Assembly (NCBI RefSeq): GCF_000445105.1
Contig: NZ_ATDP01000074.1
Location: 1-64,000 of the forward strand
Direction: 5' to 3'
Source of the DNA: Sphingobium lactosutens DS20
Lineage (GTDB): Bacteria > Pseudomonadota > Alphaproteobacteria > Sphingomonadales > Sphingomonadaceae
Length of the DNA: 64,000 nucleotides
Both the position numbers and the translations under genes were made by a program. Positions within the stretch are counted from its first letter, which is position 1, and each line of letters opens with the position of its first letter. The notes below the pieces were generated by a model. The model searched no databases. It was not told where the DNA came from and saw only the letters and a program-made list of their open reading frames with translations. Below, one piece after another: positions 44,629 to 54,387 of the stretch.

Positions 44629-45723
44629 GTGACCGACCTCTTCTCCCCGATGGACCTTCACGGTATCTTTCTCCCCAACCGCATCTGGATGTCGGCTATG
44701 ACGCGCACGCGCGCGACGCCTGACAACGTACCGACCCCGCTGATGGGCGAGTATTTCGCCCAGCGCGCGGCAGCCGGACTCATCGTCACGGACTGCACGG
44801 CCGTGTCGGAACAGGGCAGGGGCGTCATCAACGGCCCCGGCATCTGGCGCGAGGACCAGATCGAAGGATGGCGGATCGTAACCGACGCGGTCCATGCCGC
44901 GGGCGGGCGCATCTACTGCCAGCTCTGGCACTGCGGCCGTGTCGCCCATCCCGACATGCGCGAGGGCGCTTTGCCGGTCGCGCCGTCGCCGCTGCCGGCC
45001 GATGGCAAATTCAAATTCCCCGATCGCGAGGTCGATTTCCCGATCCCGCGCGAGCTTGCGGCCGACGAAATCCCCGCGATCATCGCCGACTTCGCACGAG
45101 GCACGCGTAACGCGCGCGACGCGGGCTTCGATGGCGTCGAGTTGCACGCCGCCAATGGCTATCTCCATGACCAGTTCCTGCAGGACGTCAGCAACAAGCG
45201 CACCGACGACTGGGGCGGAAGCATCGAAAATCGAGCGCGGCTGATCCTCTATACCGTCGACGCGATGGCTGACGCCTGGGCGATCGAGCGCGTCGGTGTG
45301 CGGCTTGCGCCTTCTATCTCACTTTATGGCATGGGCGACAGCGATCCGCTCTCGACCTTCGGTCATGTCGTCCGCGAACTCGACGAGCGCCGGATCGGCT
45401 GCCTCACGATGTTGGAACCCAACGCCAAGGATCGCGAGAATGGCGTCGCGATCGCCGCCGTCGCAAAGACCTTCCGACCGATGACCAGCGTACCCTTCAT
45501 CGTCAACACCGGGTTCGATAAGGCCAAGGGCATGGCCGCCATCAAGACCGGCGACGCCGACGCGGTGGCTTATGGCGTCTCATTTCTCGCTAATCCCGAT
45601 CTCGTCGAACGCTTCGAGGTGGACGACGAAAAATTCAACAAACCCGATCCGTCGACGTTCTACGGTGTCGGCGCAGAGGGCTACACTGACTATCCAACTA
45701 TGGCCACCGGAGCGGCGCGATGA
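44629..45723 (+). CDS. Old yellow enzyme-type NADH:flavin oxidoreductase
   Basis: A 364-residue FMN-dependent ene-reductase of the NemA/xenobiotic reductase type. Signatures are MTRTRATPDNVP, CQLWHCGRVAHP, GFDGVELHAANGYLHDQFL, DDWGGSIENRARL and the C-terminal FIVNTGFDKAKGMAAI. GTG start at 44629 with GAAGGAAAG just upstream. It overlaps the hydrolase gene by 4 bases. Probably reduces alpha/beta-unsaturated carbonyl or nitro compounds. Confidence 0.93.
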   Translation: MTDLFSPMDLHGIFLPNRIWMSAMTRTRATPDNVPTPLMGEYFAQRAAAGLIVTDCTAVSEQGRGVINGPGIWREDQIEGWRIVTDAVHAAGGRIYCQLWHCGRVAHPDMREGALPVAPSPLPADGKFKFPDREVDFPIPRELAADEIPAIIADFARGTRNARDAGFDGVELHAANGYLHDQFLQDVSNKRTDDWGGSIENRARLILYTVDAMADAWAIERVGVRLAPSISLYGMGDSDPLSTFGHVVRELDERRIGCLTMLEPNAKDRENGVAIAAVAKTFRPMTSVPFIVNTGFDKAKGMAAIKTGDADAVAYGVSFLANPDLVERFEVDDEKFNKPDPSTFYGVGAEGYTDYPTMATGAAR

Positions 45724-46586
45724 CCTGGGACGAGTTCTCGACGGTCCGCGTCAACGTGGGCGATGCGGTGCTCGCGGTGCGGGTCGGCGGTGCCGGGCCG
45801 CCGGTAGTCCTTCTGCATGGCTTCCCACAGCATTCCCTGATGTGGCACGCGATCGCACCGCGCCTTGCCGATAACTTCACGGTCATCGCACCCGACCAGC
45901 GCGGGATGGGCGCTTCGTCGGTGACGGATGGCGGCTACAGCAAGGCTGCGCTCGCGGGCGACCTGGCAAGGGTGCTCGATGCACTTGGTTACAGGCAGGC
46001 GCACGTCGCCGGCTATGATCTCGGCGCCGGCGTCGCGGTCGCCTTCGCCCGCGATCATCCCGATAGGGTCGGGCGACTTGCGGTGATGGAGTTTGTCCTC
46101 GCGGGCTTTGGCCTGGAGCAGGCGATGACGCCGCGGCCGGGCTGGGGCGCGGACTCCAACTGGCACTTCGGTGTTTTCGCCGCGCCCGACGTTGCAGTAT
46201 GGCTATTCGCGGGGCGCGAGCGCGCGCTACTGGAATGGTTCTTCTGGCACGAGAGCCACACCGGATCGCTCGTCGTGAGTGAAGCGCATATGGCCGCCTA
46301 TGCGCGCAGCCTGTCGCGTCCGGGAGTGCTGCGTGCAGGCGCCGGATACTACGCCTCGATCTTCCAGGACGCGGACGACAACGCGGCGCTCAGAAAGATG
46401 CCACTGGCGATCCCGGTCCTGGCCGTCGGTGGCGCATCGCACGCCGGACCGATGCTGGAGCGGTTCTGGAGCGACGCCGCGTCCGACCTGTCGACCGCCG
46501 TCATCCCCGCCGCCGGCCACTGGCTCGGCGACGAGAACCCGCAGGCAACGGCGGTCGCGCTGGCAGAATTTTTCTCCCAAAATTAA
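45720..46586 (+). CDS. Alpha/beta hydrolase, epoxide hydrolase/dehalogenase class
   Basis: A 288-residue alpha/beta hydrolase. Oxyanion motif LLHGFPQHSLMWH, then the nucleophile elbow in VAGYDLGAGVAVAF: the nucleophile is Asp rather than Ser, as in epoxide hydrolases and haloacetate dehalogenases. A C-terminal His lies in PAAGHWLGDENP. Overlap ATGA with the OYE gene. Specificity cannot be read from sequence. Confidence 0.88.
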   Translation: MTWDEFSTVRVNVGDAVLAVRVGGAGPPVVLLHGFPQHSLMWHAIAPRLADNFTVIAPDQRGMGASSVTDGGYSKAALAGDLARVLDALGYRQAHVAGYDLGAGVAVAFARDHPDRVGRLAVMEFVLAGFGLEQAMTPRPGWGADSNWHFGVFAAPDVAVWLFAGRERALLEWFFWHESHTGSLVVSEAHMAAYARSLSRPGVLRAGAGYYASIFQDADDNAALRKMPLAIPVLAVGGASHAGPMLERFWSDAASDLSTAVIPAAGHWLGDENPQATAVALAEFFSQN

Positions 46587-46603
46587 TGCAGCAGGAGGCC
46601 GAC

Positions 46604-47005
46604 GTGGCTGAACCGAAAAATATCCTCATCGTTGGCGAGACGCCCGAGAATATGGATTTCTCTGACCCGGCGATCCCCGAGGGCTTGACCCCGGAGAAGA
46701 TCAAGGCGGGGCTGGAGCAGTCGCTCGATGACCTGCGCGGCAAGGGCTACACCGCCTGTCTCGTATATCTCGACACCAAGGACACGGCGCGCGATCAGAT
46801 CAGTGAGGCGCTCGGGCGGCGCGTGTTCGACATCATCGTCATCGGTGCGGGGCTCCGGATCGTGCCCAAGCAGACGGAGATGTTCGAGGTGGTCATGAAC
46901 GTCATCCACACCGCAGCGCCGCAGGCGAGGCTCGCGTTCAATCTGAGCCCTGACGACTCCGCGAACGCGGCCGAGCGGCAGCTTGAGTTCGACAAGCATG
47001 TCTAG
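46604..47005 (+). CDS. Small protein of unknown function ending the redox operon
   Basis: About 133 residues. A GTG start at 46604 has a perfect AGGAGG 5 bases upstream; the ATG at 46586 overlapping the hydrolase stop is less likely. The sequence has a Rossmann-like alternation (NILIVGETPENMDF, TACLVYLDTKD, FDIIVIGAGLRIVPKQ) but no catalytic motif that I recognise. No signal or membrane helix. Confidence 0.65.
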   Translation: MAEPKNILIVGETPENMDFSDPAIPEGLTPEKIKAGLEQSLDDLRGKGYTACLVYLDTKDTARDQISEALGRRVFDIIVIGAGLRIVPKQTEMFEVVMNVIHTAAPQARLAFNLSPDDSANAAERQLEFDKHV

Positions 47006-47123
47006 CCATGACTGCCCTTTCTGTCTGAAATATATCCATAGGGACAAAAAGGACAAGCGGACCGGCGATGGAGCGTGACGCTCCGCCGGCATGATGGTAA
47101 AAGGAAGTCGAAAGGATTTCCCG

Positions 47124-47600
47124 ATGGACGAAGCCGTCGACAGCCAGCAAAAAGATGACCATGCGGAGCGCTCGCAGCTGTCTGGGTGGCTATGGGAGCC
47201 ATGGTTCGCGAAGCTTTGGTGGACCGCGATCCCAGTCTGGTGGATTGGAATGGCTGCATCCACTCGCAGCGACACATTGGAAGCCTTCTATCGCGGAGGA
47301 ATCGCTGGCTATCTGAACGTCCTGTTCTTTCCGGGGACCGCGCTCATGGTTCTGGGCGTGGGTTATCTTCGTGAGCGCCTCGATAGATTTGTCTGGCAAG
47401 GTGAGGGTATGCCGCTGTCCGATGAGGAAGAGGAGGACCTGTTCCAAACGCGAATACGGCAAGAGCACAATCGCTTCTTGGATGGTATCGGGAAGGGAAC
47501 TGACATGTTCGATCCCCGGTCAGGTCCGCTCTGGATCGGCAACCCTTTGAACCCACTGAACGCAGGGTATATCGATCCTCATACCGGGAAGCACCGCTAG
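47124..47600 (+). CDS. Predicted membrane protein next to the conjugation operon
   Basis: About 158 residues with two hydrophobic helices (AKLWWTAIPVWWIGMAAS and YLNVLFFPGTALMVLGVGYL), followed by an acidic region (LSDEEEEDLFQTRIR) and a Pro/Gly-rich tail. The ATG at 47124 follows GAAAGGA by 8 bases. It converges with traG, sharing 4 bases at the ends. Similar small proteins accompany F-type conjugation clusters; its role is unknown. Confidence 0.65.
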   Translation: MDEAVDSQQKDDHAERSQLSGWLWEPWFAKLWWTAIPVWWIGMAASTRSDTLEAFYRGGIAGYLNVLFFPGTALMVLGVGYLRERLDRFVWQGEGMPLSDEEEEDLFQTRIRQEHNRFLDGIGKGTDMFDPRSGPLWIGNPLNPLNAGYIDPHTGKHR

Positions 47601-50600
47601 CGTTTCTTGAAGCTGCTATCGCCGTCCCCGGGGCTGCCCTGGATATCCGTCGAAAAGCTACCTTTTGAAAGAACGGAATTTTGCTCGAGGGAAGTGAGCG
47701 GACCGGTGATGTCAAAGGTGGCGCGCCCGTTGTCCGCATCCTGCAGATAGCGATTGCGCATCCCGTCGGTCCCGAGGATGCGGCTCGAGAGCTCGCGTGA
47801 GAACGCCGCCTCGGGCGTGCTCGATCGGGCCGCGGCTCGCTCGGAAGCTGCTATGGACTCGCGAACGTCGTAGTTCACAATGTCCATTGTAGCGTGGGCG
47901 TCTTCGGTGGTGCTTCCCGAATCGCGGCTTTCATATCCGACCTTGGCGCCAAAATTTCCGGTCGTGGAACGGTCGGTCCGGTTGACCGGCGCCGATTGGC
48001 GACCGCGGCTTGAACCGCCGCTGCGTCCCCCTGTCGTTTCGCTATCTGAGACGCCTACCGAACGTCCGATATCTATCCCGACGTTTGTGCCGATCGTGAT
48101 CTGATCCTGCGCCGAGCGTGAAAGCGTTCTTTGCCATCCCGTCTGCGTCATGATCGCCTGAACATCGCGCTGGAGCGTGTCCGCGACCTGAGGCTTGAGA
48201 CGCCACTCACCCTTGCGGTCCATCTCGAAGCCGCCGCGCAGCCAGTTGGCAAGCATGGCCTGCCCCTCAGCGCCGCCGCCCATGAAGTGCTCGATCGTAT
48301 CCGGGCCGGCCTGTTTTCCTGCCTCGAAGCGGGTGCTGGTGTCGCTGCGCGCTGAACGGCTGAATTCCGTTCCGCTGGAAACCAGCAGATCGTTATGTGC
48401 GAAGCTGAAGCGGGCGTGCCCGCCATCGGCGATCGCGCCCAGCTGGCTTTCATTAATCAGCCCTGCCTTCCACATGGCGGCAGCGGTCTCGGGGGTAAGG
48501 TTGAGACCCAGATCGCCATTCTGATCCATGGCGATCTGCCGTTTCGTGAGGTTGATGCCGTTCTCGGCAAGCAGGCCCTGCATACGCGTGAGACGCTCCC
48601 GATCAACAATCGAGGTGAGGCGCTCGTTGCGCGCACGATCGGCAATACCTTCGGCACCGCCTTCGGCCATATCGACCTGGTTTCCCGCCGTGCGACTCAG
48701 CGCCTGAATGAAGCTGTCGAGCCGTGCTGCCTCGCGCGTCGAGACGCCCGCCGCAGCTGCGCCCTCCGCGAACCCAAAATTTTCCGATTGGCGCCGCTGC
48801 TCGCCGATGCGCGCCGCGCTTCGCGTGCCCGCTGTTCCGACTTCACGCTGCGCGTCGAGCTTGCCGGACCGTTCGGCGAAATCGTAGCCCGCCGCCTCGC
48901 GCGTCCGACCATAGATGCTCGTGCCTTCGCGCCCGGCCTCCGCCGTCGCGCCGTCGGCGGTGCCCAGCTGGGTCGCCGCGCTGTAACGCTCGATCGCTGC
49001 GACCACCTGGGCTTCGTTTCTCCCGGTTGTGCGAGAGAGCTGGGTGATGGCCGTGCTGCGTGCCTCTCCGGACAGCGCGTTGATGAACCCGACCCGCCGC
49101 GCCGTCTCGTCGACCGACAGGCCGAGCATCGAGGCTGCCTCGCGCTGACCCTGATTGCTACCGGTCCGCCAACCTTGCTCGGTGGCGACATTGGCGCGCT
49201 CGACACCAGCGACATTGTCGCCAGCATAGTCGCGACGGCCCTCCATCGCGCCGACCTGAACTTGCGCTGAGGTGAGGTCGTTCCTCAGCATCTGTTCCTG
49301 ATCGAAGGTGTTGGCGATCAGCTTGGCGAAGGTCGGATCGGCCTGGGCCTCCCCGATCACACCCGACGCCTTTAGCTGGGCATCGGCGGGCGAGTAGCCA
49401 GCGCGCTCAAAGTGGCGCGCGGCTCCTTGCATCATCATCCCGTAGGCGCGCTGGTCACCGAAAGCGCGCCACTGGACGAGGTTCTGGCTGAAGGCAGCAA
49501 ATGCCTTCTCGCCGGCCTCGCCCTGGCCGAAATAGCCTGTTCCAAGATTCCGCAGCGCGTCCTTCTCAGCGAACTGATGAATAGCCGTTGTGGCGGCATT
49601 GGCCTGAACCGCCCGCGCGACTGCCGGATCGGCAAGGTCGCGGCCGCCCAGCGCGGGCGCGAGGCTTCCGAGCTGGCGCGATCCCTCGATGCCTCCGAGC
49701 GCAAAGGCGGTACCACCGGGCGTTCCGGGCCGTTCGCCAAGGATATGGCCCGCCTCCCCATAGGAGCGATTGGCATTGAAAGTGGAGCGATCGCCGAAAT
49801 CGCCGAAGCTCGAGGCCGCTCCCGCACGCGTGCGGGTGCCCATGGCCGAAGCTTGTGCTTCCAGCGCTGACGCCTGGCCTTCGGCGGTGCCCATGGGCGC
49901 GGCGGCGGCCGTACCCTGGCTTGCGATCCCGAGCGTCCCTGAGGTGAAGGACGTGAACACGTTGCCACTAAAGCGGAAGACCGTGAAGACGAAGGCACCG
50001 GCAAGCCCGGCAGCCGCTGTCCGGAAGCTCCCGAAAATTGCCAGCGCCTTCATCGCAGCGGAAGGCGCGAGCAGCCAGGCGTTGGCGGCCAGCGCGTTCG
50101 AGCGCAGTTCCGCGAGCGTCGCAGTCGCGCGGCCGAGGGTGAGCTGATAAATGCCCGCGTCGATAACGCCCCAGAGCGCTACGAACACAAACATGCCGAG
50201 CGCGAAACTCGCGACCCGCAGGTTGATCGGGGTCAGGATGAACAGGAGGGCGATCGGGATCATGAAAAGCATGATGCCGAAGACGACGGCGCGGATCGTC
50301 GGCATCCACTCGTTTGCCACCGACATGGTGGCGAGCCCGTTGGAGATCACGGCGCGATTGGCCATCACCCGCGCAGCGCTCGCAGGCGAATCTTCGAACA
50401 GGACGTCGCCGACCGTGTTGCCGAGCAGGATGTGTGTGAGGAATGCCTGCGCACTCAGCGGACGGCCGAGCATCATCTGCCCCATTTCGCCAAGCTGCTG
50501 GCGGCAGCGGGTCATCTGCTGGGCGTTGCCCGTATCATATCCCGTTCGTGCGCAGATCTGACCAGTGTAATTGTCGAACAGGACGGGATCGGACAGACGA

Positions 50601-51358
50601 TCCGAGATATGTGTCCAGGCATCGGCGCAGCTGCCCGTCGTGCCGCCCTTGTCGGCTTCGGTATATACGGTCGAAAAGGTGGCTGGCCCAGCCATGGCCG
50701 CAAACGATGCCGGCAAATCGGTCGCGGTCCGGAAGAGTTGATCATCGTCGACGCCATAGGCCGCCGATACGCGGGCGACCGGATAGCATTGGCGGACATA
50801 ATCCTTGATGGTGGCATCGAGGAACACATCGGTCATTGGGCCGCGCGGGCTTACCGCGTTAAGGAATAAATCGAAACTGTGGCCGCCCGCGCCAAACTCG
50901 ATCTTCGCATTGGGATCGAGCGTGTTGTCGTCGATCGTCTCGACCATCGCGCGCTCCATCATGTTTGTCGCGCCAGCAACCAGGACCAGCAGGTTCGGGA
51001 CGCCGCCGACTGCCTGATAAGCGTTACGGACCCGATCATAGACATGAACGGTGCCGGTCGTGGCGATCAGCCCGACGAAGAGACCCGCGCCGATCAGGAT
51101 CTGGAAACCGAAGGCGACCAACCCCATGCCCGTGCCCCGGACGCTGGCGATGATCGCGCCAAGGCCAATGCCGACCGTCGCGACGATCATTACCAGCGTT
51201 TCGTACCGGGGATCACCGAAGATCATCGAGACGAGGCGGAAAGCATCGACGGTCTCGGCAAAGCCGTCATAGGTATGGAAGCTCGTATCGACCGCCAGCG
51301 CGGGCGAGGCAAAGAGCAGGGCGGGAAGGGCTACAACTGGCCTTAGAAACCTGCGCAT
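47597..51358 (-). CDS. traG: TraG mating-pair stabilisation/entry protein (F-type)
   Basis: A 1253-residue inner-membrane protein of the TraG N-terminal family. Signal or first helix at residues 1-23, then several helices to about residue 480, including GIMLFMIPIALLFILTPINL and FALGMFVFVALWGVIDAGIY, then a very long soluble C-terminal domain rich in Ala, Gly and Arg. In F-type systems TraG helps pilus assembly and mating-pair stabilisation, and its C-terminal part contacts the recipient inner membrane. The start at 51358 follows AGGAT by 8 bases. Last gene of the tra operon. Confidence 0.9.
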   Translation of the reverse strand: MRRFLRPVVALPALLFASPALAVDTSFHTYDGFAETVDAFRLVSMIFGDPRYETLVMIVATVGIGLGAIIASVRGTGMGLVAFGFQILIGAGLFVGLIATTGTVHVYDRVRNAYQAVGGVPNLLVLVAGATNMMERAMVETIDDNTLDPNAKIEFGAGGHSFDLFLNAVSPRGPMTDVFLDATIKDYVRQCYPVARVSAAYGVDDDQLFRTATDLPASFAAMAGPATFSTVYTEADKGGTTGSCADAWTHISDRLSDPVLFDNYTGQICARTGYDTGNAQQMTRCRQQLGEMGQMMLGRPLSAQAFLTHILLGNTVGDVLFEDSPASAARVMANRAVISNGLATMSVANEWMPTIRAVVFGIMLFMIPIALLFILTPINLRVASFALGMFVFVALWGVIDAGIYQLTLGRATATLAELRSNALAANAWLLAPSAAMKALAIFGSFRTAAAGLAGAFVFTVFRFSGNVFTSFTSGTLGIASQGTAAAAPMGTAEGQASALEAQASAMGTRTRAGAASSFGDFGDRSTFNANRSYGEAGHILGERPGTPGGTAFALGGIEGSRQLGSLAPALGGRDLADPAVARAVQANAATTAIHQFAEKDALRNLGTGYFGQGEAGEKAFAAFSQNLVQWRAFGDQRAYGMMMQGAARHFERAGYSPADAQLKASGVIGEAQADPTFAKLIANTFDQEQMLRNDLTSAQVQVGAMEGRRDYAGDNVAGVERANVATEQGWRTGSNQGQREAASMLGLSVDETARRVGFINALSGEARSTAITQLSRTTGRNEAQVVAAIERYSAATQLGTADGATAEAGREGTSIYGRTREAAGYDFAERSGKLDAQREVGTAGTRSAARIGEQRRQSENFGFAEGAAAAGVSTREAARLDSFIQALSRTAGNQVDMAEGGAEGIADRARNERLTSIVDRERLTRMQGLLAENGINLTKRQIAMDQNGDLGLNLTPETAAAMWKAGLINESQLGAIADGGHARFSFAHNDLLVSSGTEFSRSARSDTSTRFEAGKQAGPDTIEHFMGGGAEGQAMLANWLRGGFEMDRKGEWRLKPQVADTLQRDVQAIMTQTGWQRTLSRSAQDQITIGTNVGIDIGRSVGVSDSETTGGRSGGSSRGRQSAPVNRTDRSTTGNFGAKVGYESRDSGSTTEDAHATMDIVNYDVRESIAASERAAARSSTPEAAFSRELSSRILGTDGMRNRYLQDADNGRATFDITGPLTSLEQNSVLSKGSFSTDIQGSPGDGDSSFKKR

Positions 51359-51374
51359 GGGTGTCGGATCCTGT

Positions 51375-52799
51375 TTACTGGTTGCGGGCGGCGGCACCGG
51401 CGGCGTCGCGGGCATCGCGATCACGCTCGCGCAGGAGCCCGGCATAATTTGCGGAGAGGTTCGCTTGATCGAGCGCGGCCATGTAGCTCTGGCGCATCTG
51501 CGCGCGCTGACGTAGCACTTCGTCTCTCAAGTCGCGCAACTGCTCGATGCCCTTCGACAGGATGCGGGTCTGGCAGACATTGGCGTTGTTGCTGTCTGCT
51601 GAGCCCGCGACCGTCGCCCCGCGTTCGGCATTGGTCACCGTGAAGTCGATCGTGCGGGTCAGATCATTGAGCATCTGGTAGGCAAGAGTGAGGGCCACCA
51701 ATTCGTCTGTATCGGCGATCACGGAGTCGACAACGCCTTGGCGCACGCCCCATTCGAGCATGCGATAGACCGGTAGTGTGCGGACATTGGCTACGAACTG
51801 CCGCTCCTCGGCCGTTAGCGCGGCGCGCGTGCGGATCTTGGTTGCGATCGACTGCATGCGTTCGCGGGCCAGGACGAGCGCGCCGCGTCCCGACCCATCC
51901 TGCGCGCAGTCGGCGCCGGTCGGCGGGAAATTGAGCGTTCGGCGCTGGACGCGCCCGGTCAGGAAATCCTGCGCGCTTTCCGTATCCTGCGCCGGGCACT
52001 GGGGGATGGCCGTGAACAGTGGAACGCGGTCGCCATCATCCCAGCGCATATAGACGTCGCCGACGCGGGCACGCATCACGCTCGCCCAGTCGCCCGCACC
52101 GACGCGAGAGGCGGCATGAGCGAGAAGGGAGCCGGAGCGAAAGATGTCGGTCACTTCCGCCGGGCAATTGGCGAGGGCGTCCTTCAGATCCTCGGTCGGG
52201 TTGTTATTGTTCGCCTCGATCTTCTCGCGGCTCTGCTGGTAACTCTTGGCGAAGCCCTGCTTGACCGAGCGATAGCCCGTCATCTCCTCGATGATCCCCG
52301 ACATATTGTCATCGCCCTTGGCGATCTGGACCATGCGATTGGCAAGCCGACAATCATTGACCTGGATCGAGTTCAGGAAGTTGGTGGCTGCCTCCATCTT
52401 CGAGATGATGTTTCCCATCTTCTCATCGAGCGTTTCGAGCAGATACTGGAAGGCGACTGCCGGCGCGGCCTGCAGAATGCTTTCAAGTTTTTGGACAAGA
52501 TAATCGGGGTCGAGGAACGACATGCCGCCCAGGAACATGTCGATGCCGCCGCAGCCGGCACGAACCTTGGGCAAGCTCACCGACATCAAATAGTCGTTAT
52601 GGACGTCGACCCGGCCTGACATCCCGCCTGCCGTCACATAGCCGCGGGTCTGATCCTCGAAGCTCCCGGGGGAAGTGTAGGTGACGTTGTCGAACCAGCT
52701 CTCCGCCCAGCTCTGGGCATGGGCAGGCGCTGCGGAGAAGACCGTCGCGATGCAGAGGGTGATCAGCGCGCGTGCGGTTGCACGAGGCCAGGGAAACAT
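51375..52799 (-). CDS. traH: TraH pilus assembly protein (F-type)
   Basis: A 474-residue exported protein with a signal peptide (about residues 1-28, ending APAHAQS). Typical TraH features are the Cys-containing N-terminal region (KVRAGCGGIDMFLGGMSFL) and the long coiled-coil C-terminus (EQLRDLRDEVLRQRAQMRQS). It acts in the periplasm/outer membrane in pilus assembly with TraF and TrbC. traG follows after 16 bases. Confidence 0.92.
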   Translation of the reverse strand: MFPWPRATARALITLCIATVFSAAPAHAQSWAESWFDNVTYTSPGSFEDQTRGYVTAGGMSGRVDVHNDYLMSVSLPKVRAGCGGIDMFLGGMSFLDPDYLVQKLESILQAAPAVAFQYLLETLDEKMGNIISKMEAATNFLNSIQVNDCRLANRMVQIAKGDDNMSGIIEEMTGYRSVKQGFAKSYQQSREKIEANNNNPTEDLKDALANCPAEVTDIFRSGSLLAHAASRVGAGDWASVMRARVGDVYMRWDDGDRVPLFTAIPQCPAQDTESAQDFLTGRVQRRTLNFPPTGADCAQDGSGRGALVLARERMQSIATKIRTRAALTAEERQFVANVRTLPVYRMLEWGVRQGVVDSVIADTDELVALTLAYQMLNDLTRTIDFTVTNAERGATVAGSADSNNANVCQTRILSKGIEQLRDLRDEVLRQRAQMRQSYMAALDQANLSANYAGLLRERDRDARDAAGAAARNQ

Positions 52800-52852
52800 G
52801 GCGCACTCCGGACTATCTGAGGTGAGGGAAGAAGGGCTGAGGCCGCCATCGC

Positions 52853-53428
52853 TCAGCGCCTTCCGGGTTGGGTCGCCGGCAGCCCCACGATGCCGGTGAA
52901 CTTGGACATCGCCCGGACACCGACGGCGGGTCTCACGCCCGTCAGCATCTTCGCGGCCAGATAGAGGTTGCGGGCCAGATTGGGCGCATGGTCGGTGCCG
53001 ATCGCCACCGGCACGACGCGAAGGTCGTCCGAGATTGGGCGCACCCAGGCCACGGGATGCCCAACCCAGGGCAGGCCGAGGCGTCCCGACCGGATCATCG
53101 CTTCCTGGGCGCCGATCGTGCGGACCTGCCAGCCGTAGCGCGTGCCGAGCGTCGTCAGCTTGGTCCAGAGATCCCCACAGGAAACACAACCGGGCGTCGT
53201 TGTCATTTCGATGACGAAGGCCGCGCCATGGCCCCGCAGCGTCGTCGTAAAATCATCGGGGAACTCCCGCGTAACCGGAACCCGCGAGAGCCACGCCTGC
53301 ATGGTCTTTGCGTCGCCGACCGGATGGATCGCGGCCCGCATCGCGTTCTCGTGGCTGACGGTCCGCGCGGACGCGGAACCCATGCCGATGACGAGGCCAG
53401 GGATGCCTAGGAGGATGAGCGCCCGCAT
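52853..53428 (-). CDS. Thioredoxin-like conjugation protein (TrbB/DsbC-like)
   Basis: A 191-residue exported protein with signal peptide (LILLGIPGLVIGMGSASA) and a thioredoxin-type CxxC (TTPGCVSCGDLW, near residue 76). In F-type operons such a protein (TrbB) folds disulfide-rich Tra proteins in the periplasm. Its ATG shares one base with the TraF stop (TAATG at 53430-53426). It ends 53 bases before traH starts. Confidence 0.82.
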   Translation of the reverse strand: MRALILLGIPGLVIGMGSASARTVSHENAMRAAIHPVGDAKTMQAWLSRVPVTREFPDDFTTTLRGHGAAFVIEMTTTPGCVSCGDLWTKLTTLGTRYGWQVRTIGAQEAMIRSGRLGLPWVGHPVAWVRPISDDLRVVPVAIGTDHAPNLARNLYLAAKMLTGVRPAVGVRAMSKFTGIVGLPATQPGRR

Positions 53429-54288
53429 TACGGTTTCGGCCCCGTGGAGACGTCGACGAGATCGCCGCCAAGGGCGCGGGGATCTGTGGCCGAGACGGGG
53501 CCGTTGCCCAGGGCATCGAAGAAGCCGGCGTCCTCGCCCGGGCCCGTCATGAATTGCTCGGACCGGATATCGCCTCGCAGCAGTCGCACCGCCTGGTAGG
53601 CCGTCTGCGCGAGATTGGGATAGGCCTCCACACCGGACGCGATGATCATCCGCTGCTGGCTCCCGCGCCGGATAATCATCGTCGTGGGGGTAATCTCGAC
53701 CCCGAACCGCGCGCTGAGATCGGATCGCTTGTCGAGATCCAGGAGCGTGACCTGCCAACCCATCTCTTCCTGGAACCGCTGGATGATGGGCCACTGGACC
53801 CGGCAATAGCCGCAGGTCGAACGAGAGAACATGACGAGCGCGAACTCGCCCGCGTGGCTGCGCAAGTAGGATTGCCGAATGGCATCCTTCTGGGCCGAGA
53901 GCTCGGAGCGGGCATCACCGACCATCGGATTGGCCGACTTCGAGTTGAGTTCGGGATATTGCAGCATCGCGATCTGCGTCACGCCGGCGAACGCACGCGC
54001 CTTGCGCCGCGCGAAGTCCTGAAGCCGCCAGAAGTCGGCGACGGCATCGACCGTCAGCACGGTCGCGGCATAGTCGCGCTGTTTCTCGATAAGCTTGCGG
54101 ATCTTCGGCGGGGTCCAGGTGGCAAGCTCCGCCATGGGCGGTATAATCGGCTTTGTCAGCGCGTCCGGTTCGGCCCTGTCTTCAGACTTCGGCTTGGGCG
54201 CTTCATACCACCAATAGCCTTGTCTGGCCGGATCGGCAGCCGGAGCGCCTTGCGCGCTTACCGCCGATGGAAGCACGATCAGTGCCAT
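53428..54288 (-). CDS. traF: TraF pilus assembly protein with active thioredoxin motif (F-type)
   Basis: About 286 residues from the ATG at 54288. Mature TraF sequence (GYWWYEAPKP near the N-terminus; SRSTCGYCRVQWPIIQRFQ with a CxxC; EITPTTMIIRR) shows a thioredoxin fold whose CGYC is retained, unlike E. coli F TraF. The first 14 residues are only part of a signal peptide, and the in-frame sequence upstream (LAAVSLGV) looks like its beginning, so a non-ATG start between 54288 and about 54360 is likely. Confidence 0.88.
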   Translation of the reverse strand: MALIVLPSAVSAQGAPAADPARQGYWWYEAPKPKSEDRAEPDALTKPIIPPMAELATWTPPKIRKLIEKQRDYAATVLTVDAVADFWRLQDFARRKARAFAGVTQIAMLQYPELNSKSANPMVGDARSELSAQKDAIRQSYLRSHAGEFALVMFSRSTCGYCRVQWPIIQRFQEEMGWQVTLLDLDKRSDLSARFGVEITPTTMIIRRGSQQRMIIASGVEAYPNLAQTAYQAVRLLRGDIRSEQFMTGPGEDAGFFDALGNGPVSATDPRALGGDLVDVSTGPKP

Positions 54289-54387
54289 GACGCCGAGGCT
54301 GACGGCAGCGAGCCGATGGCATAACCTGCCAGTTTGTATTGAAATTGTCGTGGCAAATGGCGAGATAGCCCCGAGGAGTTTAGCTGC

